Assembly: GCA_964626905.1 (NCBI GenBank)
Contig: CAZVHA010000004.1
Span: 62,001-126,000, forward strand
Direction of reading: 5' to 3'
DNA length: 64,000 nt
From: REEB52 sp964626905
GTDB lineage: Bacteria; Chlamydiota; Chlamydiia; Chlamydiales; SM23-39
The translations under genes were made by a program, and so were the position numbers. The notes under the pieces are model-generated. The model ran no database searches. It had not been told where the DNA came from and worked only from the letters and a program-made list of their open reading frames with translations. Shown here one piece after another: positions 27,109 to 35,874 of this stretch (position 1 is its first letter; each line of letters begins with the position of its first letter).

Positions 27109-29238
27109 TTAAGTCAATTGGACCCTGCCTAAGGGTTGGATTCGGATTTCAGGGACGATCTCCTGATAGGAGACGACCGCAAGATCGGGGAATTCCCCTT
27201 CGATCAGTTTGCGCACAAATCTGCGCACATCGATGGCTGTCAGCAAGACGGGAGGCTGGCCTCCTGCCGGTGTCGGTTGCACCATTGCGCTGCGCATCGA
27301 GTGCAAGATGAGCTGCACCGAGTCGGGATCGAGCGCGAGATAGGAGCCGGCAGAGGTCTGTTTGATTGCGCCGCGCACCATATCTTCGATTTCCGGATCG
27401 AGCAAATAGACAGACAACACCGATTGACCGAGGGAATATTTGTAGCTGATGTAGCGCTTGAGCGATGAGCGGACATATTCGGTGAGGAGCACCGTATCTT
27501 TTTCGGTTTGGGCCCACTCGCTGAGCGCCTCCAAAACGGTGCGCAAATCTTTGATTGAGACCTGCTCTTGCACGAGCCTTCGCAAAATTTCGGTCAGTTT
27601 CTGGAGCGGCACAAGGCGGGTCACCTCCTTGATCAGATCGGGGAATGATTTTTCGATGAACTCCAAAATCGCCCTCACCTCTTGGATGCCGATGAATTCG
27701 CTCGCGTATTGGCGGTAGAATTTCGACAGATGCAAGATGACCACTTCAAGCCCCGTCCAAAAGCGAATGCCCGCTTTTTGGAGCACTGGCTGGTATTTTT
27801 CATCGACCCAAATGGCGGGCATTCCAGGAGAGCTTTTTGAGGTGGTGAAGGGGATGTTGTATCGGCGCAGCGTCTCTTCCGACTCATTGGTGAGCAGGTG
27901 TTTTAGAATGACTCTTCCCCGCACAATCGGCACTTCATTCAGGTGGATCGCATATTCATTTGCGTCAAATGTGGGAGAATCGGTCCGGACGTGTACGCCC
28001 GGAAAGCGGACCCCCAAATCTTGGTAGAGGGCATGGCGCATCTTCGGAATCATCTGATCGATGAAAGTGAGCCCCTGTTTATCTTTGCGAATGAGTAGAG
28101 AAATGGCAGATCCCACTTCGAGGACGACGGGCAAGGTGAGGGCATAGTCGTCGGGCGCCCCCCCTGCCACTGCATGGCCAGGGACGTCGGTATCCATCGC
28201 GCTGATGCCAGCTGCCGCCTTGGCCGCCACCCGTTTCGAGTTGTACCAAAACAGATATCCAATCGAGCCGATGAAAACTGCCAAGATCAAAAAGGGCCAG
28301 GCGGGAAAACCGGGGATCCAGGCCATGAGGACGAGGAGCCCGCCTGCAATCATCAGCGCTTTAGGCTGTTTGAGGAGCTGTTCGGAGATCTCTTTTCCAA
28401 GGTGGGCATCTTTCTTTTCGCTCGATACGCGCGTTGTCACAATACCCGCAGTGATCGCAATCATGAGGGCGGGAATCTGGGAGACGAGACCATCTCCAAT
28501 GGAGAGGAGCGAATAGATCTTGGCCGACTGGCCGAGCGTCATGCCGTGCATTGTGACCCCGATGATCAGGCCTCCGATGATATTGATCACTGTAATCACA
28601 ATCCCCGCGATCGCATCCCCTTTGACGAATTTCATCGCGCCGTCCATCGCTCCATACAGCTGGCTCTCTTTGGTCAGGCCGAGGCGCAGCTCTCTTGCTT
28701 GCTGTTGGTCGATGATGCCAGAGCGCAAATCGGCGTCGATCGACATCTGTTTTCCCGGCATGGCGTCGAGGGTAAAGCGGGCTGCTACCTCTGCCACCCT
28801 CTCGGCGCCCTTGACGACGACGATGAATTGGACGATTGTGATGATTAAAAAGACGACTCCCCCGACCACGTAGTTGCCCCCAACGACGAAATTCCCGAAG
28901 GCAAAGATAATTTTCCCCGCGTTGGCGTGTAAGAGGATCTGGCGGGTTGAAGAGATGTTGACCCCGAGTCGATAGAGCGTTGTGAGCAGCAGCAGCGAGG
29001 GGAACATCGAAAGTTGCACCGCTTTTTGGATGTAGATTGCGACAAAAAGGAGACACACAGAGACGGTCAGGTTGAGCGAGATCAAAACGTCGATCATGTG
29101 CGGAGATACGGGGAAAATGAGCATCATGATGATCGCGATAACGACCCCGGCGAGGATCAGATCGCTCGATTTTGAAATCGTGTTGAGGGCCCGATCGCCG
29201 CCCAAGACCCGAGAGAGATTTTCAAAAAATTTATTCAT
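27109..29238 (-). CDS. sctV: type III secretion export gate protein CdsV (SctV/LcrD)
   Basis: 709 residues. The inner-membrane export gate has about eight N-terminal helices (1 to ~330), including the conserved RxAEVAARFTLDAMPGKQMSIDADLR cytosolic loop region, then a large cytosolic nonamer-forming domain to the end. Length and order match LcrD/FlhA proteins. Its start overlaps the cdsU stop by 4 bp. It is flanked by other secretion genes, so this is the non-flagellar apparatus. Confidence 0.97.
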   Translation of the reverse strand: MNKFFENLSRVLGGDRALNTISKSSDLILAGVVIAIIMMLIFPVSPHMIDVLISLNLTVSVCLLFVAIYIQKAVQLSMFPSLLLLTTLYRLGVNISSTRQILLHANAGKIIFAFGNFVVGGNYVVGGVVFLIITIVQFIVVVKGAERVAEVAARFTLDAMPGKQMSIDADLRSGIIDQQQARELRLGLTKESQLYGAMDGAMKFVKGDAIAGIVITVINIIGGLIIGVTMHGMTLGQSAKIYSLLSIGDGLVSQIPALMIAITAGIVTTRVSSEKKDAHLGKEISEQLLKQPKALMIAGGLLVLMAWIPGFPAWPFLILAVFIGSIGYLFWYNSKRVAAKAAAGISAMDTDVPGHAVAGGAPDDYALTLPVVLEVGSAISLLIRKDKQGLTFIDQMIPKMRHALYQDLGVRFPGVHVRTDSPTFDANEYAIHLNEVPIVRGRVILKHLLTNESEETLRRYNIPFTTSKSSPGMPAIWVDEKYQPVLQKAGIRFWTGLEVVILHLSKFYRQYASEFIGIQEVRAILEFIEKSFPDLIKEVTRLVPLQKLTEILRRLVQEQVSIKDLRTVLEALSEWAQTEKDTVLLTEYVRSSLKRYISYKYSLGQSVLSVYLLDPEIEDMVRGAIKQTSAGSYLALDPDSVQLILHSMRSAMVQPTPAGGQPPVLLTAIDVRRFVRKLIEGEFPDLAVVSYQEIVPEIRIQPLGRVQLT

Positions 29239-30311
29239 TTAAATAGTTCCGAGTTGATATCTGGGTTTTCTTCCAAAGAGTCGATCCACTTGAGGATCTC
29301 AGCCACCGCTTCATAGGTCCTTTCAGGTATATAATCGGAGATTTTCCCTTTACTGTATAGCTCCCTTGCTAAATCTACATTTCGCATGATTGGGATTTTG
29401 TTTTCGAGACCTATTTTTATGATCTGCTCAGCCATATAGCCTGCCCCCATCGTCAAAATGATCGGAGCCACCTCTTCGGGCGGGTTATATTTCAAAGCGA
29501 TAGCGATATGGGTTGGATTGGTGATGATGGCGCGCGCGCGTCTTGCTGCCCGGGGGCCCTCTTGATAGGCGATTTCTCGAAAGAGCTCCCTCCTACGCCC
29601 TTTGATCATCGGATCCCCTTCGGTGTCTTTATACTCTTGCTTCACCTCAAACTTTTCCATCCGCATCTCTTTGGCAAAGTTTTTTTTCTGGAAGGCAAGG
29701 TCAAAAAGGGCGATCAAAACGAAAAAAATCCCCACTCTGAGGGCAGCGGTAAATAAGAAGTCGTGGACGACTACGGCGCTGCCAACCACCGGCATCAGGA
29801 CGCTTGCGATGATTTGGGGCAAAGCCGATAAGACGACGAGGTAAATGATGATCGCAGCTCCTGTGATTTTGGCAATCGATTTGAGGAGTTCGACGAGCAC
29901 TTTCATTTTAAATTTGGCTTTGATCCCCTCAACCGGATTGAGCTTTTTCAGATCGAATTTCATCGCCTCGAGCGCAAATACGGGGCCGTTGACGAGAAAA
30001 CTCACTAAGATCCCGACAAAACAGACAATGGCCATGATGGGAAGAGAGGTGTTGAAAATCACGTGGGCGGCGAGGAGGAAAAAGGAGGGGATTTTATCCG
30101 ATAAATGGGTGCCGCTTTCAGAGGCTGCTTTGAACGCTGTTAAGAGAAAGCTGACGATGTTTTCATAAATATATCCCATGGCCGCAAGGGTTCCCATGAT
30201 CGAGACGACAAAGGTCAGCGCCGCAGGCATGTCTTGCGCTTTGGCGATTTGCCCCTTCTTTCGGGCATCTCTCAATTTTTTTGGGGTTGCCTTTTCGGTC
30301 TTTTCGGCCAT
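29235..30311 (-). CDS. sctU: type III secretion autoprotease/switch protein CdsU (SctU/YscU)
   Basis: 358 residues. Four membrane segments lie between ~28 and ~205, followed by a cytosolic domain with the self-cleavage motif NPTH at 265-268. Cleavage after Asn changes the export specificity from needle to translocator substrates. The N-terminus (EKTEKATPKKLRDARKKGQ) is the family signature. It is the first gene of the leftward cdsU-cdsV-copN-chaperone-malQ unit. In C. trachomatis the next gene upstream would be ychF; here 5 kb of other genes intervene. Confidence 0.97.
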   Translation of the reverse strand: MAEKTEKATPKKLRDARKKGQIAKAQDMPAALTFVVSIMGTLAAMGYIYENIVSFLLTAFKAASESGTHLSDKIPSFFLLAAHVIFNTSLPIMAIVCFVGILVSFLVNGPVFALEAMKFDLKKLNPVEGIKAKFKMKVLVELLKSIAKITGAAIIIYLVVLSALPQIIASVLMPVVGSAVVVHDFLFTAALRVGIFFVLIALFDLAFQKKNFAKEMRMEKFEVKQEYKDTEGDPMIKGRRRELFREIAYQEGPRAARRARAIITNPTHIAIALKYNPPEEVAPIILTMGAGYMAEQIIKIGLENKIPIMRNVDLARELYSKGKISDYIPERTYEAVAEILKWIDSLEENPDINSELFK

Positions 30312-30349
30312 ACAATGAGGGTAGCTGACACTCTTATTTGGGACAAGAT

Positions 30350-31465
30350 GTGATTCACCCTACTTGGATTGAAATCGATTTAGATCAGTTTAGAGAAAAT
30401 TTAAAACTGATTCGACAGGGGATTGGAAAGGCGCGGTTTTGCCTTCCAGTGAAGGCAAATGCCTACGGCCATGGGACGGTTTCCATTGCGAAGGCAGCGC
30501 AAAGTTCAGGGGTTGTCGATTGCTTGGCCGTCTCTTGTCTTCAAGAGGGAGTGAAGCTCAAGGAGGCAGGGATTCAAATCCCGATTCTCGTTTTGGGAGC
30601 CATTCACGAGGATCAGATCGAGGATCTCAGCAAGTATGAATTAGAGTTTTCCATTAGCTCTTTGTTTAAGGCTCAGGCGGTTTCCAAAATCATCAAGAAA
30701 AAGAGGGTGCCCGTTCATATCGAAGTCGAAACGGGGATGCAAAGGAGCGGTTCTCGCCCAAAGACTTGTTTGAAGTTGGCCGAATATATTCGCTCCCAAC
30801 CCTGCTTTGATCTCATCGGCGTCTATTCCCACTTTGCGACAGCAGATTCTCCCTCAAACCCCTTTGCCAAAAGCCAAATGGAGCAGTTTCGGAATCTGAT
30901 CCAACATCCGCTGTTTCAAGGGCTCATTGCCCATATGGCCAACTCTTCAGGAGTGGTTCACTACCCAGAATCCCATTTCGATATGGTCCGCCCCGGACTC
31001 ATGGCGTATGGATATCCCCCTCAAGGAGCTGGGCCCCCTTTTGATCGGGTTGCCCCTTGTTTTTCGCTCAAATCCAAAGTGGCCTATTTTAAAGTTGTTG
31101 GGCCTAATCAGGGAGTCGGGTATGGACACACCTATGTCACTTCAAAGGAGACGCGGATTGTGACTGTTCCCATCGGCTATGGAGATGGGTATCGCAGAGC
31201 TCTTTCCAACCTCGGTTTTGTCCTCATCCGGGGAAAAAGATTTAAAATTGCGGGCACTATTTGCATGGATCAGTTCATGGTGGATGTCGGGGATGCCGAG
31301 AGTTATGTCGGCGACGAGGTCGTTTTGATTGGAAAACAGGGAGAAGAAGAGATCCCATTGAGCGAAATTGCTCAGGCTTGCCACACAATCCCTTATGAAA
31401 TCCTCTCCCAGTTCAATGAGCGAATTCCGAGAGTATTTCTCTCCTCCCAATCTGCACTTGTTTAA
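30350..31465 (+). CDS. alr: alanine racemase
   Basis: 371 residues from the GTG at 30350, chosen because GGGA lies 6 nt upstream; a TTG at 30338 is an alternative. It makes D-alanine with PLP for peptidoglycan. Evidence is TWIEIDL at the start, the PLP lysine in VKANAYGHG, and the catalytic tyrosine in VGYGHTYVTSK. Members of Chlamydiaceae lack a recognised alr and are thought to use GlyA, so this gene marks a different lineage. It is on the plus strand between two leftward operons and 4 bp from the convergent ATPase gene. Confidence 0.93.
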   Translation: MIHPTWIEIDLDQFRENLKLIRQGIGKARFCLPVKANAYGHGTVSIAKAAQSSGVVDCLAVSCLQEGVKLKEAGIQIPILVLGAIHEDQIEDLSKYELEFSISSLFKAQAVSKIIKKKRVPVHIEVETGMQRSGSRPKTCLKLAEYIRSQPCFDLIGVYSHFATADSPSNPFAKSQMEQFRNLIQHPLFQGLIAHMANSSGVVHYPESHFDMVRPGLMAYGYPPQGAGPPFDRVAPCFSLKSKVAYFKVVGPNQGVGYGHTYVTSKETRIVTVPIGYGDGYRRALSNLGFVLIRGKRFKIAGTICMDQFMVDVGDAESYVGDEVVLIGKQGEEEIPLSEIAQACHTIPYEILSQFNERIPRVFLSSQSALV

Positions 31466-31468
31466 CTT

Positions 31469-32638
31469 TCAGTGAAAAAGAAGCGGCGCTTCAGGAGATA
31501 TTTTCAAAAGGAATTGATCGATTGGGAAAATGGGAAATCCCCTATAATTTTCCTTTCGCTTAGTATTCGACACAATGAAACATGTCGCTTCGGGATATTC
31601 TAATTGAAAGGCAGCAAGCCCTCGGATATCATCAGGTCCTAAATTTGCAGATCTTTTGACCTCGATTGCCAAAAAAACCGTCGGACCGTAGATGATAAAA
31701 TCGACTTCAAGTTTTGTCTCGGTTCTCCAAAATGAGAGGGAATGTGGCTCTTTTTGGGAAAGAATCCAGGCTCGAAGGTGTTGTGCGACGAGGCCTTCCA
31801 ATGCAACTCCTTCCATTTCCTCAGAACTATCTAAAATGCCCCTGGGTCTTAAAGCCTTATAGACGCCTACATCAAAAAAATAAAACTTTGGATGGGAGAT
31901 CAATCGCCTCTTCGCCCTTCTTGAGAAAACTGGCAGAGAAAAGGCGAGAAAAAGATCCTCTAAAATTTGAAAGTAGTTGTCGACCGTCCCTCTTTTTACG
32001 CTCGATTCTCTGCTGATATCTGTAGTTGTCCATACAGATCCATGAGAAAAACTTGCGATTTCTAAAAACCGAGAAAAATCGCCTATTTGCCGAACTAGTC
32101 CTTCTGCTTGCACCTCTTCTTTGAGATATAAGGTGAGATAATTGCGCAATTGCTCTTCCGGCTCTGGCGATTCCCAAACGAGGGGAATGAGTCCAACTTT
32201 AAGAGCCTTTGAAAGTGAAAATTGATCGCCTAGCTCGGACGCGAGAAACGGCCCCATTTGACGAAGAAGAGCCCTCCCTCCCAAAAGATCGCTCACTGAC
32301 CTCCGGAGTTTTCGGCTGCTACTCCCTGTCATTATGTACTGTATCCCCCTCTTTTCTTCGATCAGGGCATGGATCTCAGGCAAAAGGCGGGGGACCCGCT
32401 GCACTTCATCTAAAATCAGCGTCGATCCTTCTGGAAGCTCATGCGATACCGCACGGATTTTTTCTGGATAGGCGCTAAACCGCCTCTCCTCTTCTCCTAG
32501 CAATAGATCGATTCGAGCCGCATTTGGATAGTGGTTCAAAAGCCAGGTGGATTTGCCCGTCCCCCTAGGTCCCAAAAGGAAGTAGCTCCCCTTCGGGGCG
32601 CTCAGTTTTCGGGGGATATATTTTTCGGAATTTGCCAT
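31469..32638 (-). CDS. AAA_14/DUF4143 family ATPase
   Basis: 389 residues from the ATG at 32638; the frame extends to 32689 but that part lies in the copied ychF tail region, so it is unlikely coding. Walker A GPRGTGKST at 23-31, Walker B LILDEVQ with D77/E78, then MTGSSSRKLRR, and a C-terminal DUF4143 nuclease-like domain (FWRTETKLEVDFIIYG with IEVKRS). Such ATPases are expanded in many host-associated bacteria; cellular role unknown. A relic of the same family lies at 7677-7811. Confidence 0.88.
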   Translation of the reverse strand: MANSEKYIPRKLSAPKGSYFLLGPRGTGKSTWLLNHYPNAARIDLLLGEEERRFSAYPEKIRAVSHELPEGSTLILDEVQRVPRLLPEIHALIEEKRGIQYIMTGSSSRKLRRSVSDLLGGRALLRQMGPFLASELGDQFSLSKALKVGLIPLVWESPEPEEQLRNYLTLYLKEEVQAEGLVRQIGDFSRFLEIASFSHGSVWTTTDISRESSVKRGTVDNYFQILEDLFLAFSLPVFSRRAKRRLISHPKFYFFDVGVYKALRPRGILDSSEEMEGVALEGLVAQHLRAWILSQKEPHSLSFWRTETKLEVDFIIYGPTVFLAIEVKRSANLGPDDIRGLAAFQLEYPEATCFIVSNTKRKENYRGFPIFPIDQFLLKISPEAPLLFH

Positions 32639-32653
32639 CTCAAATGGCATTTT

Positions 32654-33157
32654 ACAATGGAAAATGCTATTTGCGGTAGCATTTTCCAAGCATTATCGCA
32701 AGTCATTTATTACTAGTCTTTTAGTGAGTCTAATTATGAAAGAAGAGGATCACATCTCCGTCTTGGACGGGGTATTCTTTCCCTTCAGAGCGGGCTTTTC
32801 CCCCCTCTCTTGCGCGGGCCCTTCCTTGGTAGCGGACCATGTCGTCGAAGCTCACTACCTCCGCTCTGATAAACCCCTTTTCGAGGTCGGAATGGATTTT
32901 TCCGGCAGCGGCAGGGGCTAGAGTTCCCCTCTCAATGGTCCATGCGCGCGTCTCAATTTCCCCTGTCGTGATGTAGGTGATGAGTCCAAGGAGAGAAAAC
33001 GCCTCTTTAATGAGCCGATCGAGGCCCGATTCTTTCAGCCCTAAACTTTGCAAAAACTCGTTCCCATCTTTTTCATCTAAGCGAGAAATTTCCTCTTCGA
33101 TCTTTGCGCAGATGGGGACGACGCGAGATCCTTCTTTGGCTGCATATTCTCGCACCA
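32654..33157. repeat. direct repeat flanking island C, left (orphan) copy
   Basis: 504 bp identical to 35371-35874 except for three differences that I saw, all in the non-coding part. It covers the last ~142 codons of ychF and 76 bp beyond its stop, including a stem-loop. Similarity ends abruptly at both sides. Confidence 0.95.
32730..33157 (-). pseudogene. orphan 3' fragment of ychF
   Basis: Encodes the C-terminal ~142 residues of YchF (VREYAAKEGSRVV... to VILFFHN and stop), identical to the intact copy 2.7 kb away. It includes the TGS-like domain but lacks the GTPase domain. The upstream junction joins it out of frame to a cut-off reading frame, so no functional product is expected; an internal ATG at 33155 could in theory give the isolated C-terminal domain. 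Confidence 0.95.
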
Positions 33158-33271
33158 GTTGATTAGAAGACCGTTTTTCGTCGCATCATGGGGCATAGCT
33201 CTCAAAAGCTCTACCAACTCCTGCCTGATGAGTGGCTCAAGGAGGAAGCCGCTATAAAGTAATCCTTCCAT
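33158..33271 (-). pseudogene. 5' end of an unknown gene cut by the ychF-tail junction
   Basis: The ATG at 33271 opens a frame of ~38 codons (MEGLLYSGFLLEPLIRQE...) up to the exact repeat boundary, after which it runs out of frame into the ychF copy and stops at 33077. It lies 15 bp downstream of the next gene and has the same orientation. It appears to be a gene start whose remainder was lost when the island formed. Family not recognised. Confidence 0.5.
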
Positions 33272-33286
33272 CTCGAAAAGATGGGT

Positions 33287-33706
33287 TTATCGCTTGCCTT
33301 CATTCCCTGCATTTTGCTCATCCATTTGTATCTGCGAAAAAACATTTAGCTCCCAAAGCCCTAAAAACAAACCCATGGTAGCCTCTCTGGTCTGGGCCAT
33401 GGCATATTCATCTAGTTCTTGACGAACCTTTTTCTCTAACTGTTTGTAGTAGCTAGGACCAATAAAACGATTTATGCAGCCACCGCAAGAAAAATAATTC
33501 TTGCCTTGAAGATATTGATAACAGAGGTTATTCACCTCTCTTAATAATTCCGTCTTTTCTCGAGAGATGGTATGCCCCATTTCAAGAGCCTCAAAAACCT
33601 TAAAATGTTTCAAAACATCACCGGCGCCTATGTGAGCTTCTTCACATCTTAATAAGATATCCTTAACTGCTTCCAAACTTTGCCTAGCTTGTTGAGTAGG
33701 TGTCAT
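33287..33706 (-). CDS. hypothetical protein coupled to the P450 gene
   Basis: 139 residues, soluble and helical, with a central FSCGGCINRF motif (CGGC). No family recognised. The start overlaps the P450 stop by 4 bp, so the two are translationally coupled and probably functionally linked. A partner or regulator of the P450 is possible, but nothing visible makes it a ferredoxin (only the CGGC cysteine pair, not a 2Fe-2S pattern). Confidence 0.65.
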   Translation of the reverse strand: MTPTQQARQSLEAVKDILLRCEEAHIGAGDVLKHFKVFEALEMGHTISREKTELLREVNNLCYQYLQGKNYFSCGGCINRFIGPSYYKQLEKKVRQELDEYAMAQTREATMGLFLGLWELNVFSQIQMDEQNAGNEGKR

Positions 33707-35199
33707 AAATGATTCCTTCTCTTTAGAGTCAAAGAAACTTGTGGGTCTAAAGTAATCGTCAAAAGTTGCTTCTGGCGGGGAACTTGCATAGGCCCTGATT
33801 CAACTTCATAGCGCTCCAATAACGCTTCAGTAAGCGCCCGAATTTCAGTAAGTGCCAGCCACTTTCCTGGACATCCGTGTTTTCCTCTACCAAAGACATT
33901 CCAAGGAAGAGAAGCGTTCTTAACTGACTCTTCTCGATGTGGATCGAATAGATTTGGCTCATGGCAAGTTGCAGGATTGCGTCCTGCAAAATATGGAGTT
34001 ACCAGAACATTTTGTCCTTTAGGGAGTAAATACTTCCAATGAGATTTATCAGAATTCTCTACATGAACTTCAAGGTCTGTTCGAGGCGTACGGCAAATGA
34101 AGGCTGTAGGGGTGTGAAGCCTAAGAGACTCTTGAAGAACTCTGTCCATAATAGAACCTGGCTCGTGCTTCGCCTGTTTAATACTTTCAAAAATTTCATT
34201 TTGATATTCTGGATGTTGTCCTAACTGCCACAACATGTATTCCAGAAGAGAAGAAGAAGTCTCTCCTCCGGCAATGTACATGAGAAAAAGAACCCCTTTC
34301 CTCTGGACATCTGTCATACCAGTATCTTTAAGGGCATTTAAAAAGTCGCCTTCTGAATGATTGATAGTGTCCCTTAAAACTTTTAGGGCATCCTGGTAAG
34401 CTCGCTCTTGTTGCGGGGTGGGTTTCATCCACACAAACTTCATCATTGCATGCTCCATGCACACACTAATGGCCTGACTGATAGGTTGGTAGTCAGCAAA
34501 ATTCGCAGCCTCCTTTCCCAAAAGAAGATTTGAGACTACTGCTACAGTAAACGTTCCCGTCAACTCTCTCGCTGAACAGTGAATAACTCCATCTACTTCT
34601 TGCTTTTCTAAATGGATTAAAGCGCTTTTAACAATCTCTTTTAAACGCTCTCTTAAAACGGGAAGATTTTTAGGACCAAAGAAATCGAGAATCGCCTCTC
34701 GACAAACCTTTGCTTGGCGCGAGTGACAAGTAAATAAAAAATCCTCTAAATTCACAGGTTCTTCAACAATATCCTGAAGAACTGGAAGGAAAAGGCGGGC
34801 GTTATCCCCCTTTGCCCCAAAAGAAAACAAGCCATCTTCATCATTTCTATAATGGCGAAGAATTTCATTGGCTATACGGGTTGAAGTAACGATGTGCTGA
34901 CTCCCTGTTGGGGACGCCATGCGATGGATTGCACGATCTTGGACAAGCTGTTTTTGAACGGGTATGATCATTTCCTGATTTTTGATCATTAATCCAACCG
35001 TATGGATCATATGAGATACTTCTATAGGGAGTTGAACAATCCATTTCAGCCATCGAGTTACCTGAGCACATTTTCCTGCATCTGCATGGCGAATAGTAAT
35101 TTTTGAATGATCGTCAATCGGCTGAGAGCCGCAGGAATAAACACGATTAAAACAGGCCACTTTCTCCTCTCCGAGGTTGAAGACGAGGAATTCTATCAC
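33703..35199 (-). CDS. cytochrome P450
   Basis: 498 residues. It would be a haem monooxygenase. The haem-binding loop FGRGKHGCPG has the axial Cys443; the I-helix has AGGETSSS (T314 for oxygen activation); the K-helix ESLRLH has E357 and R360. The N-terminus has no clear membrane anchor, so it is probably soluble. No reductase or ferredoxin gene is nearby. GTG start with AAGG 5 nt upstream. It lies in island C between two ychF-tail copies, inside an otherwise conserved chlamydial gene block, so it was probably acquired. Substrate unknown. Confidence 0.92.
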   Translation of the reverse strand: MIEFLVFNLGEEKVACFNRVYSCGSQPIDDHSKITIRHADAGKCAQVTRWLKWIVQLPIEVSHMIHTVGLMIKNQEMIIPVQKQLVQDRAIHRMASPTGSQHIVTSTRIANEILRHYRNDEDGLFSFGAKGDNARLFLPVLQDIVEEPVNLEDFLFTCHSRQAKVCREAILDFFGPKNLPVLRERLKEIVKSALIHLEKQEVDGVIHCSARELTGTFTVAVVSNLLLGKEAANFADYQPISQAISVCMEHAMMKFVWMKPTPQQERAYQDALKVLRDTINHSEGDFLNALKDTGMTDVQRKGVLFLMYIAGGETSSSLLEYMLWQLGQHPEYQNEIFESIKQAKHEPGSIMDRVLQESLRLHTPTAFICRTPRTDLEVHVENSDKSHWKYLLPKGQNVLVTPYFAGRNPATCHEPNLFDPHREESVKNASLPWNVFGRGKHGCPGKWLALTEIRALTEALLERYEVESGPMQVPRQKQLLTITLDPQVSLTLKRRNHL

Positions 35200-35250
35200 G
35201 TAACACCTTTTTCAAGCAATGTTAGGCTCAACGGAAGTTCCAAAAAAATA

Positions 35251-35277
35251 CTTATAACCGTACCTCGTATGACGAGG
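35251..35277 (-). promoter_or_regulatory. putative P450 promoter with inverted repeat
   Basis: On the minus strand a TATAAG hexamer (35251-35256) is preceded by the perfect inverted repeat CCTCGT-3nt-ACGAGG (35263-35277), which would lie between the -10 and -35 positions. This is a suitable place for a repressor operator controlling the P450 pair. Based on spacing and symmetry only. Confidence 0.4.
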
Positions 35278-35283
35278 CAGATA

Positions 35284-35370
35284 TTAAAGAATTGATTCCA
35301 ATCGATCCCCACTCTTTCGGATAAGGGTCATAACTTCCTGATGCAAAGCTTTGGCCTTTTTCGTGCAAAT
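35284..35370 (-). pseudogene. short coding-like remnant next to the right repeat of island C
   Basis: An open stretch of ~28 codons (CTKKAKALHQEV...GDRLESIL, stop) begins exactly at the edge of the repeat copy. It resembles the C-terminal helix of a protein whose front is missing. No family assigned; it could be chance. Confidence 0.3.
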
Positions 35371-35874
35371 ACAATGGAAAATGCTATTTGCGGTAGCATT
35401 TTCCAAGTCTTATCGCAAGTCATTTATTGCTAGTCTTTTAGTGAGTCTAATTATGAAAGAAGAGGATCACATCTCCGTCTTGGACGGGGTATTCTTTCCC
35501 TTCAGAGCGGGCTTTTCCCCCCTCTCTTGCGCGGGCCCTTCCTTGGTAGCGGACCATGTCGTCGAAGCTCACTACCTCCGCTCTGATAAACCCCTTTTCG
35601 AGGTCGGAATGGATTTTTCCGGCAGCGGCAGGGGCTAGAGTTCCCCTCTCAATGGTCCATGCGCGCGTCTCAATTTCCCCTGTCGTGATGTAGGTGATGA
35701 GTCCAAGGAGAGAAAACGCCTCTTTAATGAGCCGATCGAGGCCCGATTCTTTCAGCCCTAAACTTTGCAAAAACTCGTTCCCATCTTTTTCATCTAAGCG
35801 AGAAATTTCCTCTTCGATCTTTGCGCAGATGGGGACGACGCGAGATCCTTCTTTGGCTGCATATTCTCGCACCA
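35371..35874. repeat. direct repeat flanking island C, right copy (within intact ychF)
   Basis: Second copy of 32654-33157, in direct orientation, made of the 3' part of the intact ychF and its downstream stem-loop. Confidence 0.95.
35376..35404 (-). terminator. stem-loop downstream of ychF (also at 32659-32687)
   Basis: Perfect 11-bp inverted repeat GGAAAATGCTA / TAGCATTTTCC with a 7-nt loop, 43 bp after the ychF stop. The T run is weak. The same hairpin is present in the orphan tail copy, and the first bases of the ATPase gene form a related smaller palindrome. Confidence 0.55.

Noticed and set aside
28174..28848. 224-codon frame on the plus strand opposite cdsV
   Set aside because: Fully antisense to a certain gene, composition (His/Asp-rich) typical of a shadow frame, no ribosome binding site.
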